NCBI GenBank assembly: GCA_036365515.1 | Contig: CM070874.1 | Span: forward strand, 220,084,942 to 220,148,941 | Direction of reading: 5' to 3' | Source: Torymus aiolomorphi | Lineage: Eukaryota; Arthropoda; Insecta; Hymenoptera; Torymidae | Length of the DNA stretch: 64,000 bases | Shown here: piece after piece, positions 1 to 12,058 of the stretch | How the letters are laid out: every line of letters starts with the position of its first letter | Position numbering within the stretch: the stretch's first letter is position 1 | Made by a program: the position numbers and the translations under genes | The notes under the pieces: model-generated | Databases searched by the model: none | What the model saw: the letters and a program-made list of their open reading frames with translations, nothing else | Told to the model about the DNA's origin: nothing

Positions 1-120
1 AAGACAACGGAGTCGCAAGGTCCGAACGTGTCCTACGCCTACCTTGTTGATCCGCTTCAAAGCCATTTGACGCGCTGTGTCGTGTCGATTATCAGTATCT
101 TGCGGCCCTTGGCGCCCATG

Positions 121-372
121 GGGACAGACGGACTACGACTGTGGAGAGACTGCCGACAGCAGCAGCAGCAGCAGCAGCGGAGGTGGCGGCGACAGCGGCG
201 GCGGCGGCGGCAGCAGCAGCAGAAGGTAAGAGCGGCACGACGTCGCGGTAGACTGCTGGCGAAGATGCGCACGGCCCCGCGGGTTCACACTCGGTGCAGC
301 GGCACACGCAGAGCTGGGACACACGGAGAGAGTAGAGAGCGCAGAGACGAGTTACAGAGAGGAGCGAGCGAG
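121..372 (+). repeat. CAG/CGG-rich GC island, copy 1 of an inverted pair
   Basis: A GC-rich block in an AT-rich window, with a CAG run followed by a CGG run. It ends in an AAGGTAAGAG context that looks like a splice donor. The reverse complement recurs at 39430-39672 with the same order of landmarks (CAG/CGG run, donor-like GGTGAG, then a shared 150-bp flank). The open frames across it are poly-Q/poly-R/poly-A readings of the repeat and are not called as genes. It could be a captured 5' exon and promoter or the end of a mobile element. Confidence 0.6.
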
Positions 373-399
373 ATTTTTGGTATTAATAAATATAATTTT

Positions 400-1085
400 T
401 TAAGTAAAACTTAAAACAAACTCAAGTGTTGGATTTTTACAAAGTTATCGATGCTGGTATTATTTCAATTACGATTTAAGTTTTGCTGGTGAATGTAATC
501 ACGACGTATAACTAAATTGTTACATTATTCTTAAAAATTTTATCCCTATTAAAATAGGGATTTTTGAAAATTTGTGTAAACACAAAGTGTGTGAAAAGCG
601 TGTATTTATCTATTTTATGCAAAAGTTATATGAATGAATTACAAAAACTTTGTCAAAATTTTAGAGAAAATTTTACACAAACATTTGTGTAAATTGAAAA
701 CGCTTGTATAAATTAAAAATTTCACACACTAGTGTAAATTACATACAAACATTGTATAAAATTGTACTTTCTTTTTCACAATTTGTAATAATAAAATTGT
801 CACCTTTGCTATGACAAAAATGTTGCTGGTACTTTTAATTTATATAATATTGCATTTGATCCGGTATCACTCACAAAATCCAAAAAGTAATATAAGTACA
901 TCAGCATTAATAATGTCAACCCAACACTTGTACAAATGCCTTTCATATTTAATCCAGTTTTACAAACAGATGTAAAATTGCTATTTTTATATACGCTTCT
1001 TACTATATTGTAATGGCAAAAATTATATTTAGCTATTTTTTTTTTATTTATGTTTAAAAAATAATTGACTAAGTATTGAAAATGA
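400..1085. other. AT-rich intergenic stretch
   Basis: No gene is seen. The stretch 560-780 carries many short complementary words (TTGTGTAAA / TTTACACAA), giving weak imperfect hairpins. The rest is low-complexity AT-rich sequence. Confidence 0.5.
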
Positions 1086-1290
1086 GATCAGAATTGAGAT
1101 CAGAAGTAAATTAATTACAAATCTTGGCACCTAAGAATACATTACAAACCATAAATATAACTGGCTAAGGCTTTGGCTGCTCTGTATTAGCTGAAGTATC
1201 AAATTTCACATGCCCATTACAAAAATTAGCATAGGTTGTAATATAACAATATTGACAATAAAAGTGAAGTAAAAGTTTTAAAATAGTGTT
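1086..1290 (+). repeat. Partial copy of the foldback element arm
   Basis: About 190 bp here match, in direct orientation, the right arm of the neighbouring foldback element (2020-2190). Both contain the words CTAAGAATACATTA and ATAAATATAACTGGCT. It is a truncated extra copy of the same family. Confidence 0.6.
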
Positions 1291-1493
1291 ATGTGTTCGT
1301 TTTACATCATCGAACATAAAAACAAAAAACGTTGCCAAGCAACTAGTTTGTTGTTCTCGATTTGAGTTAGTTAGTTGATTCGAGACGCTGTTGTTGTTAA
1401 CACGTATTATCTCTGTGTTTATGATCTTTAATAAACATACGCTATTCTTTTATAATAATAGTTTGTTATTATTTATTGTATGTGTGTGTGAGT

Positions 1494-2264
1494 GTAACAA
1501 TAGTACTCTTTAATTATTGTGAAACAACCTATGTTCGTGTAGTTGTTAAAAAATTTGGTAACCATATTGACAACTACACGAACATAGCTTGTTTCAGAAT
1601 AATTAGACAGTACTATTTTAAAAGAGTTTTACGTGACTTTCATTGTCAACGTGTTATATTAAAACCTATGCTAATTTTTCCAATGGTCATGTGAAATTTG
1701 TTACTTATTCAGGGGTTACAGAGCATCCAAAACCTTAGCCAGTTATATTTATTGTTTTTAATATATTCACAGGTGCCAAGATTTGTAAATGATTTGCTTC
1801 TCTTCTCAGCTTTTTAATAAGAATTCATTTAAGTGCTATAGAGGATCAACAGTATGATCTTTACAATTACAAATTTCATATTTGCTCTGATGTGAAAATT
1901 AATGAGTTCTTCATGTCTCGGAGTTTTCACATGAGTGTCTACAATCTTCTTAATAGTGAACATCGTATTGTAGATCCTCTACAGCACTCAAATGAGCTGA
2001 TTGTCATTACCAAGCTGAGATCTGAAGCAAATTAATTACAAATCTTGTCACCTAAGAATACATTAAAAACCATAAATATAACTGGCTGAGGCTTTGGATG
2101 CTCTGTAACAGCTGAAGTAACAAATTTCAGATGCCCATTGGAAAAATTAGCATAGGTTTTAATATAACAATGTTGATAATGAAAGTCATACGTAAAACTC
2201 TTTTAAAATAATACTGTCTAATTATTCTGAAACAAGATATGTTCGTGTAGTTGTCAAAATTGTT
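1494..2264. mobile_element. Foldback DNA transposon with ~225-bp inverted arms
   Basis: The sequence 1566-1790 is the imperfect reverse complement of about 2028-2258. Both ends carry the terminal word GACAACTACACGAACATA. A further inverted copy of that terminus lies at 1500-1545, so two termini sit back to back near 1555. Between the arms lies an ORF-like stretch (1793-2035). The architecture fits a non-autonomous DNA transposon with long terminal inverted repeats; the superfamily is not established. Confidence 0.65.
1793..2035 (+). pseudogene. Short open frame inside the foldback element, possible transposase remnant
   Basis: An open frame of 80 codons without an initial ATG runs between the element's arms. 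It contains the segments YDLYNYKFHI and INEFFMSRSFHMSVYNLL and ends in TAA. The FF-x-MS-x(5)-S-x-YNLL pattern loosely recalls the region before the catalytic domain of Harbinger-type transposases, but this is a weak resemblance. An inner inverted repeat (AGTGCTATAGAGGATC / GATCCTCTACAGCACT) overlaps the frame, so it may be coding only by chance. Confidence 0.3.
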
Positions 2265-2679
2265 ACCAAACATTAGAAAGAGACAGAAGCTCCTCCCCGA
2301 GAAGTCTATTAACCTCTATCGCGTTAATCGCGTAAACTGCGTAATCGCCGAAAATTTCTCTTGACGGAAGCTCACCAGTCGCGGGGCTTCCAGGCCCGCC
2401 ACTCAGGTGAACGACTACGGCCTGACGAGGATGGCGGGGGCGGTGTGCTGTGTTGCTGTCGCTGATTCCTCCGCTGCTTCTCGTCGGAACCCCTCGTCGG
2501 TTTCGCCGTGGTCTCGTCGGTCCTCGCTTTGCGGCGCAAATCTGCTCGGACAAAATACCAATCAGAATTCCTGAGTTTTTCGCGGGCTTTGCCCCTACAA
2601 GACACACAGAAAAAAACACAGAGGAGATGTATGGCGTATGTGTGAAGGCTAGCTCGGATGCGGGGATCCGATTACGTGA
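2265..2679. other. GC-richer unassigned stretch
   Basis: This segment of mixed composition sits between the foldback element and the next palindrome. Overlapping open frames exist on both strands (the longest on minus, 2263-2721), but none has a recognisable domain or supporting splice sites. Confidence 0.3.
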
Positions 2680-2838
2680 GGGTGAGCTCACATGAGACGG
2701 AATGATGCCGGCGGAACGCATTTAAGCCCGTGAGAGCGAGAGAGAGGTCGACGGAGTGTTCTTCCGCGAATGTCTCTCTTGCACTCACGGGTTTAAATAC
2801 GTTCCGCCGGAATCACTCCGTCTCATGTGAGCTCACCC
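2680..2838. repeat. GC-rich hairpin, ~57-bp arms
   Basis: The arm beginning GGGTGAGCTCACATGAGACG at 2680 is repeated inverted and ends at 2838, with a loop of about 47 bases rich in GAGA. Both arms include GTTCCGCCGG or its complement. It is a small foldback or the core of a MITE. Confidence 0.7.
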
Positions 2839-3453
2839 TGAGAGGCACAATATTGTGTTGCTATGGGAAACATCTGGGCAGTGTTGTAGATAGGTACCGA
2901 CAGTATCCTTGTTCTATGCTAATTGTCGAGGTTTGCGGTGACATATACATCAAGAGAAATGAACGTGTATAAAGTGAATAGGTTGAGATCAAATTACGTT
3001 GATAAGAATACCGATTTTAGGTGTTTTTTCTAGCTAAAAGTGCAATTTTTGAAATATTATTTGCACGGGATACATTTAAAAATTTGACCGACAAGAGTTT
3101 AAAAGCACAGAAGCGTGATTTCGAATAAGGTGGAACACTTTCTATTAGAGCTTTGTTAAAACCGAAAAAAGTTTTTCAAAATTTAGATATAAAAAACATT
3201 ACTTAAAAAATATACTACTTGCAAAAAAAAAAAAAAAAAAAAAAGGATAAAAAGGATTATGTGTAGGTACTAAAGTTATATTTAATTTACGTGCTACATA
3301 AACAAGCTTTAGTATTATTTTAAAAAAAAGCAAATTGTTTTCAAGCTCTATTTTTCTTAAAAAGCATCCTTTATTTCTTAGATACTTTGAGTACCTATAT
3401 CCGTATCTAGCATGACAGATACAGATCATGCCCATATTGTTTACAAAGCATAC

Positions 3454-5537
3454 CTCTCCATTTGCCATTCGCCGCTATGATGGTATTTGTCCTTCTTATC
3501 CTTACGCTCGGCTTGATATTTCGGATGTTTAAAATATTTAAATTCTTTAAGTTTCTTTGCGAGTCGACTCTCAGAAATATCGATCCCTATATTTGGATCA
3601 AATTTGAAACTGTTATCTAATTGGTTTTTAGTTTTATCTAATTTCTTATTATAATCAACGTCATCATCATTTTCATAATCATCATCGTCAATTTCATCAA
3701 CTTTATACTGACTTTTAAATTCATGATCTTTCTTATTATGATTGTGTTTATGTTCATTATCTCGTTCCTTTTTATAAGAGTCGAATTTCCGGTCATGATT
3801 ATTCTTTCTTTTGTTCTCATATGAACTCTCATGGAAATGTTCTTTAGTTTTTTTGTTATATTCATTTTTGTAGTTGTCATCTATTTTTTCGTGTTTATTG
3901 TACTTCTTTTCTTCTTGAAAATATTTGTCTTTAGTTTCGTATTTATTTTTTTTCCAGTTGTTATCATATTTCAATTCGCCTTTACTTTTTGCGCTAATAT
4001 TTTCTTCGCTGTATTCTTTTTCAGAAGAATAATCTTCAAACTTGTAATTCTTTTCTTTCAAACTCCACACTCGGTCTAAAAAAGTCCACTTTACGCCCTT
4101 GGTACACAATATACTATTACAAACCTTTTCTCAGATGGTTTTTAACTATTATTAGTTCCAAATACTAGTTTTACACTCCTTTTGAACTCAATCATATCTG
4201 CAAGTGCTTTTGGAGTTTTACACAGATCATTTTCAGCTACTGTATTGGAAGCATTTAATTTTTTTCAGTTAAACAAAAGTTTCTGTAGGTATCTTCAAGT
4301 AATTCTAGTCTATCATCATAAGCATGGTAATCTATTAGCTTTTGTACATACAATTTCTCAAACTTTTTCCAAATTTCAAATGACTCATCTGGCACTGGTT
4401 TGGTACTTTCATGTTTCTGATGAGCCAGAGTATCTATTAATTTTTTAAGTCTGGCATTGTTGTTTGTAACTGATCCAAAATTTGTTTAACTATTAAAAAA
4501 TAAAAAAGAATTACTAAGTATAAGTAAGAATACTTAAGTAAACTTAAGTAATTACTATAATTAATGCAAAATCAGTATTATTACCTTCACTCAATTCTTT
4601 AAACTTTGCTTCTAAATCAGGCATTCCCTTTAACTTATCATTCATATCTGTATCCACAGGAGTTGTTGGCTTATTTGCTGGAAATTGCAATAATTGGCCA
4701 GCAATAATAGCACCAACAATCATAATAACAGCAGACAAAGCTAAGAATAAATTAGTAAAGTCTGGTCCCTAAAAGATAATACACAAATCAATTGACTTCT
4801 GCTTAAAATTATTAAAAAATTTTAAATTATTGTCAAGATGCCAAATAAACCAATATGGCTTTTTGCTAAAGATTTGTATCCTGTTAACATTTGTCAAATT
4901 TAATACTAATTTTCCGAAGCGGTTAATCAACATTATTTTATAAAAGTTCATAAATATATTAAAAGAAAATAATTACAGAACGTGCAGTCATCCTCGCGGT
5001 GCAGGGAAGTAATTGTGCTAGAGAACTTTCATTTATTTTCCAGTGTAAAGCCTCAATTCTATCAAAGGTAAAGTCTGTAGATACTTGTTCTTCATTTTCA
5101 TCAGATATTACAGATACATCATCCGAATCAATAATCTTTCTCTCCAGCTTCTTCTCCTTCTTCGACTTTTCCTGTTTCAAGTTTGGCAGCTTCCTCTTTC
5201 TAAATATCAAGTCAAATTGTAAATACTAAAAATACAGGCTTCTTAAAAAAAATACAAGTTACTTCAATAAACAAGACTACCTCAAACTTTTCTCACAAAA
5301 CTTCATGTACTGATATTTTTATTCATAAAATATATGCATATAGATTATTAATGGCTCAAATAAATAATCATAATTCACCTGACAAGCATCTTCGGGGACA
5401 ACAATTTCCTTAGGCTCGCTCAAATTCTCTTCCTTCTCAGTTATCTTGGATTCCTTCTTTCCAATAATGGTCCATTCGTCTGATGACAAGCTGTCATCAA
5501 TATCTTGCTGCTTCTCCACTGCTATGGACTCAGCCAT
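3454..5537 (-). CDS. CCPG1-like single-pass membrane protein gene, multi-exon (model partly uncertain)
   Basis: ATG at 5537. Readable exons on minus: 5379-5537 (donor CAG|GTG), 4977-5199 (acceptor TTTAG, donor TCT|GTAAT), 4585-4768 (acceptor TTTAG, donor AAG|GTAAT), about 4255-4469, about 4130-4239, and about 3454-4103 (donor GAG|GTATG). Exon 1 carries SSDEWTIIGK, a W-x-x-I core like the Atg8-binding motif of the ER-phagy receptor CCPG1. Exon 2 has SDDVSVISDENEE. Exon 3 opens with a hydrophobic segment from FTNLFLALSAVIMIVG onward (membrane span), then a heptad-like segment. The last long exon is Lys/Asp/His-rich. N-terminal WTxI, acidic stretch, one membrane helix and coiled coil is the CCPG1/PBXIP1 layout; the family call is inference. 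Exon 2 is 223 bases although both flanking junctions read phase 0, so the frame slips by one base in it. The 4130/4103 junction is unsettled and no C-terminal exon was found. It may be a decayed copy. Confidence 0.45.
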
Positions 5538-6070
5538 TTTTCCTGCACCCAAAAGACATTAGCGTCACCCAAATAAACTAAATTACAACGTGAAAGAAAC
5601 CACGCGAGTACTACCTGTCCTTTAACCAACGTCAATTAGCGACCGCTCCCAAACCAAAATATTTACAAAACACAGCGAAAGAGAGAGAGCAAAAAAGACT
5701 CGACCAACGCGCGCGTCAGCACTCACAGATCTCACCACCACGTGCTTTCACCGAGAGACAAGGGAGAGCTGAATGTGTGCAATTTCGGGCGTTTATTTCG
5801 GAAATGCTCGCAACTACGCGTTATCAATATATTGCCAAAAAAAGCAGCGCGACCGTTCGCTCGAGAGTCAAGATTCTCGCGCGACAGCCGCTCGTTTCTC
5901 TCGAGCTTGGTGCGCTTGGACGCGCGTATTAAAGATTGTAGCAATAGCAAAAGCGCTCGCTGCGCCACACACACGCGTGAACCGACCACTCCAGATTTCC
6001 GTATAGTCCGTAGGAGTCGCATAACGCATTCAACAAGTACGGCTCCTGTGCAGCTGTCAGCTGCTCGCTC
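5538..6070. promoter_or_regulatory. Presumed 5' flank of the CCPG1-like gene
   Basis: This is the upstream side of the minus-strand gene. An AG acceptor-like site (GGGTGCAG) lies 6 bases before the ATG, so a 5' untranslated exon may exist further right. CpG-containing, GC-richer sequence at 5680-6060 would fit a promoter region. No TATA or initiator can be fixed by eye. Confidence 0.3.
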
Positions 6071-6196
6071 AGGGAGCGGGAACAATGACATGTCACGCGT
6101 GATGATGGCTCAGTGATGACCATCCCAGCTTGAGCCAAGCTGGGGTCAATTGTCACTCGAGATATCACGCGTGACATGTCATTGTGGCCGCTCCCT
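6071..6196. repeat. Small inverted-repeat element with nested hairpin
   Basis: AGGGAGCGG...GACATGTCACGCGTGAT (6071-6104) is inverted at 6163-6196 (ATCACGCGTGACATGTCATT...CGCTCCCT). The spacer holds its own hairpin, AGCTTG...CAAGCT, at 6127-6141. No coding potential. Confidence 0.7.
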
Positions 6197-8280
6197 CAAG
6201 TGCTAGGAAAAAACTATGGAAGCCCGCGGTCATGACACGAGCGAGCGTATTCAAGTTCGCGAGCGGACGAGAATTGGTATTATCAGCTGAGAGAAGATGA
6301 TGGTCCGAAGTCAGTCATATGACGCTGAACGCAATTATTACCCTAATTTTACTCTACCGCCCTTATATTTTGAAATACCTCTATATCTCTAAAAATGTTT
6401 TAATTTCAAGGTTAAAACCCTGTTTTTTTTTTATTATTTAATCATTGGCATTTTCTAAGTCTTGTCATACATAATCCATTTAAAATCATGTGAATATCAT
6501 TTTTCCTCTTTGACAAATATTTAATTAAAATTTTCTATCAGTATATCTCAAAGAAGGAAGAATCCTATAAAGATTATTTAAAATTTTAATTTAATATTTC
6601 TCAAAGAAGGAAAATCGTATTTAGATGATTCAAAATGGATTAAGTAGGGCATAATTAGTACTATACAATGACATACACTAAGGTGGTTTTATACCTAATG
6701 GCTCCTGAGGCCAAAATTACATGAAAAATTAAAATTACATAAAAAAAAGTTACATAAGAAATTAATTAAAATATACAAAATCCCAAGAGATAGGTCTCTA
6801 AACCCACTTTATGCAGAATCGTTATTAAAAAGCTCAGTAATAACATTCAGGCTACGCCCATTGACAGGAGCCCATGTGTAGGTGCTATCTTCTCTGCAGT
6901 ACAATAATTTTAATTTAATTTAGTGCAAGACTCTAACATATAAATACTAGCACAGCAACAGAATTCTAGGACAAACAATAATAAATGTTGTCTGTAAAAT
7001 AGGCTAAAGTTCCCAGAGTTGTGTCTATACTTCACTTGAATTTGAAATGGAAAATATTTAATGAGAATCGCAAGAGAATTATAAAGTGTGCTTACGCAGA
7101 GATGTCAACAATAACGTTTTGAGGATCAAGTATGTAGACATAGGTTATCTAAATGGATGATACAACCTTACGAATCGAGGTGTAAGTATTTGTCACAGCG
7201 ACTCACCCCAAGCAGCTCTGGTTTGTGTGGATGTGGTCTGATGTACGTATACTTTTCTTGGAGAAATAGCATGCTTAGAGATGCAAGTGAGGAAGCAATC
7301 AGCAGCAATGATGAGTGGGTGCTAACATGCTTGAAGATACAGGAGTAGAAGCCTGCAGCAGTGGTGATAAATATGTATATGCAGCAGCAAACACATTCAG
7401 AAACGCAGCTGGTAAAGTGTCCTGGAGCAGTGCAGATGATGAATGTGTGTAGTATATATACTTGGTGACGTAAATGAAGAAGCCTACAGTAGTAGAATAT
7501 CAAAATTGGCTTTATTAATACTATGAATAAACATAATACACAAAATAATAGAAAAAAATGTCGAAAATTAAATTTTTATTTTTAACTTCCGATTTGCATT
7601 TATTCTACTTACTGAGTGCCTCTGAAGAAGTATTAGCTGCGCTAGCAGACTAGCAACAGTACCATAATAACTTCTATAGTTGCACACCACTGGAGTAAAT
7701 TTTTAAAAAAATTGATAATAGCATCTGAAAACCTTCAAAGCCTTTTTCTCACTGAAGAAGACACCAAATTATGATGTTCAATACATTTTACCAGGAGAAG
7801 AGAAGAACGGTAGTCAGGTCGATTCAGCTTGTTAAAGCTGTTAAGCTGGCAAGCCCTCCAGAAATCTAAAAACGATAAGGAACACAAATTAGATGACAGC
7901 TAAGAGGTTATGGTAGAATGACTCAGACCTCTGAATCTCCAATTTTCCCACAACTTGTAGAGTTTTAGATAGTATTCAATTCCAGTTTTAAACATGAAAC
8001 TCTGCAAAGTTATAGATCCAAAGGCTTTCATCGTAAAAAGATACAGCTATCATGAATTTTATAATTAAAACTCAAGAATTTACAACATTTTACTCGTACT
8101 TCTTCCATTATGACTATTTATACTAAAAAAAAATATATAAATTAGTATATTTTGTTATAAAAAGGCATAATTAAGCATAATGTAAAAGATTAAATTCAAT
8201 AATTAAATAGAAAAAATTTATTATCAGATATATCCATTTTTTTATGATATTTCCACTATTTTCGAAATTTGTATATATTT
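6197..8280. other. Intergenic, no gene seen
   Basis: AT-rich sequence. A duplicated word TCTCAAAGAAGGAA occurs near 6545 and 6600. Short open frames at 7157-7503 lack splice support or recognisable motifs. Confidence 0.45.
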
Positions 8281-8299
8281 TTTTTAGTATGAAGTCACA

Positions 8300-8760
8300 A
8301 TGGAAGAAATACAAGTAAAATATTATGACCAGCCATTCTTTAATGTCTCTGAACTCGTTTGCCTTGTGTTGGGGACTTTCATAGTGGCGCGTTGCTCATG
8401 CAGTTTCAACTTTACATTTTGGTACTTAAGGTTGCAGAACTCTCTTCTCCTTGTTCAATGGCTCGTCTACAGGTGTAGGAACAGATACAGATGCTAATGG
8501 AGCTGAATTGGAACTGCTAGTACTGGAACAAAGAGAAACTGAAGTTCAAGGCCGACAACAGGCTTTGGTTTATTAACTTTCCTCTTTGTCCAAGGGTTGA
8601 TGAGAGAAAGAGATGCCTGAACATATACTTGATTACTCTTCAGATTCTTCAGCTGACTCACAATCCTCTTTTCTTTTTCTTTTCGAATTATGCAAAATAA
8701 TGAGAACTCTCTTCTGTAGTTTTTCATTATCTTTTATTGTGTCTTTGTTTCGAGTAAAAA
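8300..8760 (-). pseudogene. Coding-like remnant with coiled-coil end, repeat family
   Basis: On minus, the open stretch around 8640-8750 reads KDNEKLQKRVLIILHNSKRK and continues with basic then acidic residues. A second stretch (near 8470-8500) reads VPTPVDEPLNKEKR. The 8580-8690 part recurs inverted-family style at 11465-11580, and the KRVLIILHNS coding word recurs at 50250-50290 (minus) and 50470-50515 (plus). Recurrence marks it as transposon-derived. A basic coiled coil of this kind follows the THAP domain in P-element-like transposases, but no THAP zinc residues are visible. Confidence 0.3.
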
Positions 8761-9478
8761 TATGCTCTTCACCCTAGGCAATAAAGTAAAATTAAAACAT
8801 GATTAAATTGGTAGTGGTGAAGCACAGAGAAGCCATGCTTCTCTCAAAGGGAAGGGAAGAGTTGCAGTTGCAATGTCTACAACTTACAGTGAAAAGTATA
8901 ATTTTATACCCTGTGCTGTGTTAAAACAACCTCTATAAAAGAATTTGAGAAACTCATAAATGATACAGCTGACTTGTCCACAACATCAGACTTTGATTAA
9001 ACTTTAAAATACAAGAGTTTTTGTCTTTACTTTTTGTTTAAAATAGAGGAATTTAAATCACATGTACAATATGTACTGTGTGCGCTACACATTATGGCAT
9101 ATGTAGAATACTAAATATGTTACATTAAAACATGAATAAATTTGTAACGGAAGGAGCACAGAGAAGCCACACTCCTGTCAAAGGGAAGGATAGATGACTG
9201 CTGTAAAGTAAAACAGTAAATCTTCTTACAGCAAACTACTCACCGGAAAAGTTTTCTAAAAACTTCACAGATTGCCAATGTTTACATAAAAAAATCAGCC
9301 TCCACCATCTGGTCCCAATAAAAAAAAAAAACTCTGCAATTGCAGCAGCTCAAGACGACGTGATGTCGTCTACAGGAGCTCTTCGTCCTAGGCAATAATA
9401 AAGAAGAATTAAAACAAATAAATTGCTTGCGGAGAGAGCAAAGAGAAGCTACGCTCCTGTCAAAGAAAAGACAAATTT
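8761..9478. repeat. Two degenerate copies of the 285-bp repeat unit
   Basis: The segments 8770-8870 and about 9160-9475 match the tandem units at 16.4-17.2 kb. Shared landmarks are TCAAAGGGAAGG, CTTACAGCAAACTACTCACC, GCAGCAGCTCAAGACG and CCTAGGCAATA. No intact frame. Confidence 0.55.
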
Positions 9479-11460
9479 TTGAGTTGTCTTTATCTTCCTG
9501 AAAGTATATATAATATAATTAAATAAGAAAATGAAAATATGTAACTGTTCAGTCTGACAGTTCTAAGAACACAAGCAGTGCCTAACTAAATCTGGAAAAT
9601 TGCATAACTAAATTTTTTTTTCATTAAATTATACCTACTTACAGAAAGATGAAATCAGCTTAAAAGTACATGCGATGCCTCTTTACATTATAGAAGCCAA
9701 TTTCTATTATTCTTATGTCATACTTTTTTAAATTAAGTACATAGACACAGCACCTCATACTAAATATTAACAACACTGAATAATGAGTACACCGGCTAAA
9801 TCTAACAGGTAGCTTTTATATTATAGGAGCATGATTAATTTGTCTTTTTAAGTTGTAAATTTCAGCCTATTTAATTAAATTAGTTTTCTCCTATGTAATC
9901 TGACTTTTCGTGTGGTATAAGTCTGTCCGAAAGATCTATAAATCTGTAGACCTCCTTGTAATATGGCATTTAATAATTACTTTAAGCGAGCATGATTGAA
10001 TAATAAATCTAAAAATGTGTCAGAATTATAAAAGTTCACTATAACCTCAAAAAGTCAATTAATAGTGGTAGTTGTTGATAATGGGTAAGCCACCTCATTA
10101 TTCATTAACTACTATAATAAAATTGACTTTTACAGGTTAAAATAACCTATTGGAATTTGTATATGCTCTCAGATTTAATCCTCAACCATGCCCGCTTAAA
10201 TTACCTACTTGATGCCATGCATTTTGCGAACATAACTATTACAATAGGGCTAACTAGAGATCTATAGATATTTCAGACACACTCACACTGCGCTTCATTA
10301 CACTCGATCACTCAATGGGCCTAAATTAAAAACTTGCAAAGAAAATACATTCTGTTCCTACAATACAAAAGCGACATGTTAGATTTAGCAGGCATATTGG
10401 CCATTCAATGCAATCGATATTTACTTTGAGATGATGTGTCAATACTTAATCCAAAAGACTGTAAGAATAATAAAAATCAGCTTCAGTAATGCATCTGAGA
10501 CATCTGATGTATTTTTGAGTTGACTTTATGTTTCTGAAAAAACATATAATTTAATAAAAAAATGAAAATATGTAATTTTTCAGTTTGGCAGTTCTAAGAA
10601 ATACACAAACAGTGCCTCAACTAAATCTGAAAAATTGCATAACTAAATTTTTTTTTCTTTAAATTATACCTACTTACAGAAAGATGAAATCAGCTTAAAA
10701 ATACATGTGACACCTGAAATTCATTATAGAGGGGCGGATTTCTATCATTCTCATACTTTGGCTTCGTCCTAGAGGAAGCTTTTTTGAATTAAGTACTAAA
10801 ACACAGCACCACAAAGTAAACATCAACAACACTAAATAATGAGTACACCTGTTAAATTTGATAGGCTTTTATATTATAGGAGCAAGATTAATTTCTCTTT
10901 TTAAATTGTAAATTTCAGTTTATTTAATTAAATGTGTTTTCCTTTATGAAACCTGAAGTTCCGTGTAGTGTTTAACTGTCCGAAAGATTTATAGATCTAT
11001 AGGCCTGCTTGTAATATGTCTTTTAATATTTACTTTGAGCGAGGATGATTGAATAATAAATCTGGAAATGTGTCAAATTATCAAAAGTTCACTGTAACCT
11101 CTAAAAGTCAATTAATGATAGTAGTTGATAATGGGTAAGCCACCTCATTATTCATTAACTGCCATAATCAAATTGATTTTAAACTATTTGATGCCATGCA
11201 TCTTGCGAACATATAGCTGTTACAGCAGGGCTAACTATAGGTCTATAAAATTTTCAGACACACTCACACTACACTACACTACACTCAATCACTCAATGGG
11301 CCAAAATTAAAAATTTGAAAAGAAAATTCATTCAGCTCCTACAATATAAAAGCCACCTGTCAAATTTAGCAGGCATATTGGCCATTCAATGCAATCGATA
11401 TTTACTTTGAGATGATGTGTCAATACTTAATCCAAAAGACTGTAAGAATGATAAAAATCA
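9479..11460 (+). repeat. Direct tandem duplication of a ~1-kb segment
   Basis: The segment 9490-10460 is followed by a diverged second copy at about 10505-11440. Landmarks lie about 980-1035 bases apart: ACAGAAAGATGAAATCAGCTT at 9641 and 10676, and GAGATGATGTGTCAATACTT at 10428 and 11409. Small indels and many substitutions separate the copies, so it is old. No protein-coding frame is seen in either. Confidence 0.7.
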
Positions 11461-12058
11461 GCTTCAGTAATGCATCTGTAATCTTTGTCCAAGGGTTGAC
11501 GACAGTAAGAGGTGCTTCAACGTACTTGATTAATTGCAGATTCTTCAGCTGACTCACTATCCTCTCTTTCCCTTTTCTTTTCTGGCGGCGGCAGCTATAA
11601 CCATCGTGACAGGCGTCGTGGCGAAAGCTGTCGTTGCCACCTCTGCTGCTTACGTACGAGATGCCGACCGTAGCGTATCCTGACCGATGCTGGAGGTAGC
11701 CACCTGATGTTGCTGCTGCTGCACGTTCGCCACCTCTTCTCTGAATTAAGCACTGACACAAGCACAAGCGCACCTCGTGCGCGGCCAGCGCGGCCGCTCG
11801 CTCGCAGCCGAGAGTCCGAACTTCGAGACACATGCGTGGCACGATAACGGAGCTGCGACCCGGGCGCGCGGCGCCCGCTTCGTGGCCTCATCCTCATGGG
11901 TGTGCACCGCACGCGATGTGAGACGGCGTAGGTACCGTGCCGTCCGTACCTCGTCGTTGTCGTGGCCAGCGATCATCTAGCATTGTTGTCACTTCAGCTG
12001 GGGCTGCGGGGGCGCGTCGCGGCTCGTCGACACTCGAGTGAGTGAGTCCAGTGCGCCG
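11461..12058. other. Coding-like repeat end and GC-rich flank of the giant palindrome
   Basis: The 11465-11580 part repeats the 8580-8690 segment (NPWTK-containing minus reading). The 11590-12058 part is strongly GC-rich and holds overlapping long frames on both strands, a composition effect. No domain is recognised. The GC step coincides with the outer edge of the palindrome at 12059. Confidence 0.4.

Noticed and set aside
28..414. Frames rich in Gln/Arg/Ala/Pro on both strands
   Set aside because: They are all readings of the same CAG/CGG track; the inverted copy at 39.5 kb has a different run length and does not keep one frame.
2263..2721. 152-codon minus frame
   Set aside because: Runs across the GC-rich hairpin edge, has no recognisable domain, and overlapping frames of similar length exist on the other strand.
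3831..4079. Hydrophobic plus frame
   Set aside because: Antisense shadow of the Lys/Asp-rich exon of the minus-strand gene; Phe/Val/Ile arise from complementing Lys/Asn codons.
5742..6177. Overlapping plus and minus frames of ~120 codons
   Set aside because: Lie in GC-rich upstream sequence with mutual overlap, no domain and no splice support.
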